DNA of 34,443 nt from Stenotrophomonas sp. UBA2302 (GTDB lineage Bacteria > Pseudomonadota > Gammaproteobacteria > Xanthomonadales > Xanthomonadaceae). Below the pieces are notes generated by a model, which worked only from the letters and a program-made list of their open reading frames with translations, searched no databases and was not told the DNA's origin. This document shows, one piece after another, positions 32,923 to 34,443 of this stretch. The stretch is taken from assembly GCA_002345545.1 (NCBI GenBank), contig DDVW01000028.1:540-34982 (forward strand), in the 5' to 3' direction. Numbering within the stretch: the stretch's first letter is position 1; each line of letters begins with the position of its first letter. A program made the translations under genes and the position numbers.

Positions 32923-33909
32923 TTACAGCAGTTCGCGCCGCAGTTCCGCCGCCGAGCGCGGCGACAGCAGGCCCGGCGCCACGTCGAACACCGTCACCGC
33001 ACCCACCTGCCCGGCCCGGTTCATGCGGTACACCGCGCGCGCATAGGCCACCAGCACGCTGGCGGTGAACTGCGGGTTGCTGTCCAGCGTCAGCGAATAC
33101 TCCACCACCTGCGAGACACCCTCGCCGGTGCTGCCGCTGCGGATCACAAAACCGCCGTGCGGCATCGCCGAATGTTCCCGTGCCAGCTCCTCGGCGCTGA
33201 TGAAGTCCACCTGCGTGTCGTACTGGTCGAAGTAATGCGGCATCGACACGATCGCCTGCCGCACCTGCCCGGCATCGGCACCATCCTCCAGCACCACATG
33301 GCAGTGGCGGGTGTGCTTGTCGCGGGTGGACAGCGCCGGCCGTGCACCGCTGCGCACCTGCGCCATCGCCGCTTCCGAAGGCACGGTGTACTGCACCCCG
33401 CCGGCCACGCCCGGCACCCGGCGGATCGCATCGGAATGGCCCTGGCTCAAGCCCCGGCCCCAGAACGTATAGGTCTCGCCCTCCGGCAGCAGCGCCTCGC
33501 CGAATACGCGGTTGACCGAGAACAGTCCCGGGTCCCAGCCACAGGCCACCAGCGCGGTACGCCCGGCCGCGCGGGCCGGCGCGTCCACCGCCTCGAAATA
33601 CTCGGGGATACGCGCATGGGTATCGAAGCTGTCCACCGTGTTGAAGCGCGCCGCCAATGCCGGCCCCTGCGCCGGCAGGTCGTCCTTGGAGCCACCGCAC
33701 AGCACCAGCACGTCGATATCCGCGCGCGGCGCGTCCAGCGCCTCGATGCCGTAGACCGGCGTATCCGCCGACACCGTTGCCACCTGCCCGGGCGGACGAC
33801 GGGTGAACACCCCCGTCAGCGCCATGTCCGGATTGCGCGCGATGGCCAGCTCCACCCCGCGCCCAAGATTGCCGTAACCCACGATTCCGATGCGGATGGC
33901 ATCACCCAT
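32923..33909 (-). CDS. ddh: meso-Diaminopimelate D-dehydrogenase
   Basis: 328 residues, the length of the family. It makes meso-diaminopimelate directly from tetrahydrodipicolinate, ammonia and NADPH (reversible). The N-terminal Rossmann motif is IGIVGYGNLGRG. Substrate-site stretches typical of Ddh are ACGWDPGLFSVNRV, FWGRGLSQGHSDAIRRV, DKHTRHCHVVLEDG and PHYFDQYDTQVDF, with MPHGGFVIRSGSTG further on. ATG 33909 follows AGGAATCAGCA. The enzyme is best known from corynebacteria and some bacilli and occurs patchily in Gram-negatives, so it may be an accessory route to lysine and cell-wall DAP. An IS110-type element ends about 110 bp upstream. Confidence 0.94.
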   Translation of the reverse strand: MGDAIRIGIVGYGNLGRGVELAIARNPDMALTGVFTRRPPGQVATVSADTPVYGIEALDAPRADIDVLVLCGGSKDDLPAQGPALAARFNTVDSFDTHARIPEYFEAVDAPARAAGRTALVACGWDPGLFSVNRVFGEALLPEGETYTFWGRGLSQGHSDAIRRVPGVAGGVQYTVPSEAAMAQVRSGARPALSTRDKHTRHCHVVLEDGADAGQVRQAIVSMPHYFDQYDTQVDFISAEELAREHSAMPHGGFVIRSGSTGEGVSQVVEYSLTLDSNPQFTASVLVAYARAVYRMNRAGQVGAVTVFDVAPGLLSPRSAAELRRELL

Positions 33910-34019
33910 TGCTGATTCCTGTGTTTGGAGAGGGAGGCGCTCCTGCCGGTCTGCAACGAGGCGGCGGCGCGGGCAGGCATTATCGCTTCACGCACAGTCC
34001 GGCGCAGCCGGGTAGCCCG
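33910..34019. other. Upstream region of ddh, outside the insertion sequence
   Basis: This 110-bp stretch is the first part of a 353-bp gene-free gap; the remainder is the IS non-coding end listed separately. On the minus strand it has GATAAT (33979-33984), a possible -10 for ddh, and next to the element a small hairpin CGGG-TAG-CCCG (34009-34019). No gene is seen; frames here are short and without family resemblance. Confidence 0.45.
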
Positions 34020-34040
34020 TATATGGACTCCTCCCGATTG

Positions 34041-34165
34041 CCAAGCCGCTTTTGAGTTTTTCAGGTAGAGACTGCGAACGTATATTCGGCCTGTGAGTGA
34101 AGCCTGTGCTTCTGGCCATGATGGAGCAGTCGCCCGCGGGTGCCTCATTGGGTAAGCGGCTTTGG
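34041..34165 (-). ncRNA. Candidate guide (bridge/seek) RNA of the IS110-type element
   Basis: The non-coding end is strongly structured. An outer stem pairs CCAAGCCGCTT (34041-34051) with AAGCGGCTT-T-GG (34154-34165), 11 bp with one bulged base, enclosing about 100 nt. Inside are GAAGC-CTGT-GCTTC (34099-34112) framed by GGCC/GGCC (34088-34091, 34114-34117), the palindrome CCCGCGGG (34133-34140) and a small CGAA...TTCG pair near 34074-34088. IS1111-type elements are known to encode a guide RNA in this position. The true RNA ends are unknown and it may extend toward the transposase stop. Confidence 0.45.
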
Positions 34166-34253
34166 GGCCACCGGGCTACTCAGGCTCTTCCCGCGACGGT
34201 CTTACCGGAATTGCTCATCAACCACTCAGCAAACTCAAGGTGAAGTGACACGT

Positions 34254-34270
34254 GCCCCGTTGTCAGGGGC
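34254..34270 (-). other. Hairpin over the transposase stop codon
   Basis: GCCCC (34254-34258) pairs with GGGGC (34266-34270), with the stop codon in the loop. It could mark the 3' end of the transposase message or the 5' part of the element's structured RNA. Confidence 0.35.
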
Positions 34271-34443
34271 GGTAGGACTCGTTGCGTGCCAGCACTGCCC
34301 AGGCGATGCGCGCGGTCTTGTTGGCCTGGGCCACGGTGGCGGTATTGCGGTGTTTGCGGGTCGACAGATTCACCAGCCCGCCGCTGCGATCATCGGGTTT
34401 GTTGGCTGCGGCACGCAGTACGCTGCGTGCGCCATGGACCACA
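34263..34443 (-). CDS. IS110-family transposase, C-terminal fragment
   Basis: Only the last 60 codons are in the window; the frame is open to the right edge. The visible sequence begins at the edge with VVHGARSVL, continues through VNLSTRKHRNTATVAQANKTARIAW and ends AVLARNESYRP, matching the C-terminal Transposase_20 (IS116/IS110/IS902) region; HGAR..L near its start and the ANKTARIxWAxLAR motif are highly conserved there. The domain carries the catalytic serine further upstream, outside the window. No frameshift or stop is seen in the visible part. The element would be active or decayed depending on the unseen 5' part. Confidence 0.9.
   Translation of the reverse strand, partial: VVHGARSVLRAAANKPDDRSGGLVNLSTRKHRNTATVAQANKTARIAWAVLARNESYRP

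Larger units (their letters stand above)
34020..34443 (-). mobile_element. IS110-family insertion sequence (IS1111-type), 3' part, cut by the window edge
   Basis: It contains the C-terminus of an IS110-family transposase and about 240 bp of non-coding DNA after its stop. A long non-coding segment downstream of the transposase is the layout of the IS1111 group (in the IS110 group proper it lies upstream). The inner boundary is put near 34020-34024, where ddh-side DNA gives way to ATGGACTCCTCCC (34023-34035). I take that as the subterminal repeat by position, but cannot match it to the other end, which is outside the window. Confidence 0.7.

Noticed and set aside
31090..33915. 941-codon open frame antisense to pilB and ddh
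   Set aside because: It runs through two unrelated genes and their intergenic gap, with a low-complexity product. Shadow frame.
34118..34127. Possible donor-guide match (TCCAT shared by the non-coding RNA strand and the IS end)
   Set aside because: Only five bases, expected by chance; not enough to call a donor-binding loop.
33816..34148. 110-codon frame spanning the ddh start and the IS end
   Set aside because: It crosses the inferred IS boundary and overlaps ddh in another frame; no family resemblance.
1..34443. CRISPR arrays, tRNA, rRNA, prophage or attachment sites
   Set aside because: No regularly spaced repeats, no tRNA-like cloverleaf at gene ends and no integrase or phage genes seen on reading; the only mobile element is the IS at the right edge.

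Overview
The window is high-GC gammaproteobacterial chromosome with Xanthomonadaceae character, most likely Stenotrophomonas, Pseudoxanthomonas or a close relative. The support is the GC-rich coding style, the gene types (Oar-like TonB-dependent receptor, membrane-anchored FadE, type IV pilus PilB, RF3, Hsp33) and a SAM-I (S-box) leader on a metX-metB-hom operon, an arrangement known from xanthomonads. It is mostly core genome. The one clear mobile element is an IS110-family insertion sequence cut by the right edge.

Layout. 1-1759: the start of folC (cut by the left edge), then a histidine phosphatase and a secreted TonB_C-domain protein, all leftward. 2075-5635: a TonB-like proline-rich membrane protein, a small glutaredoxin-like protein, L-serine dehydratase sdaA and a periplasmic ClpP-fold protein. 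5669-10020: leftward rarD, then the methionine operon metX-metB-hom with 4-bp overlaps, preceded by a complete SAM-I riboswitch and a recognisable promoter. 10265-15662: rightward M23 peptidase, prfC, hemolysin III/PAQR protein and an AsmA-family protein. 15690-17892: leftward CBS-domain protein, a GT2 glycosyltransferase overlapping it by 41 bp, and mtgA. 17971-22919: rightward hslO, an unrecognised secreted barrel-like protein and a TonB-dependent receptor, the last two each closed by a strong terminator.

23060-27744 is a fatty-acid module: a TetR regulator divergent from an alpha/beta hydrolase-fadE operon, followed after a terminator by a DUF4442 hotdog protein. A perfect 7-bp dyad covers the -10 box and start codon of the operon, a likely operator. 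27786-33909 holds an ATP/ADP-translocase-like transporter, a GMC oxidoreductase, pilB and meso-diaminopimelate dehydrogenase.

34020 to the right edge is the 3' part of an IS110-family element of apparent IS1111 type: the last 60 codons of the transposase and about 240 bp of structured non-coding end. That end is where this group encodes its guide (bridge/seek) RNA. It contains an 8-nt sequence identical to the DNA just outside the inferred element boundary, as a target guide would be. With the SAM-I leader and the fadE operator, this is the most informative non-coding signal here.
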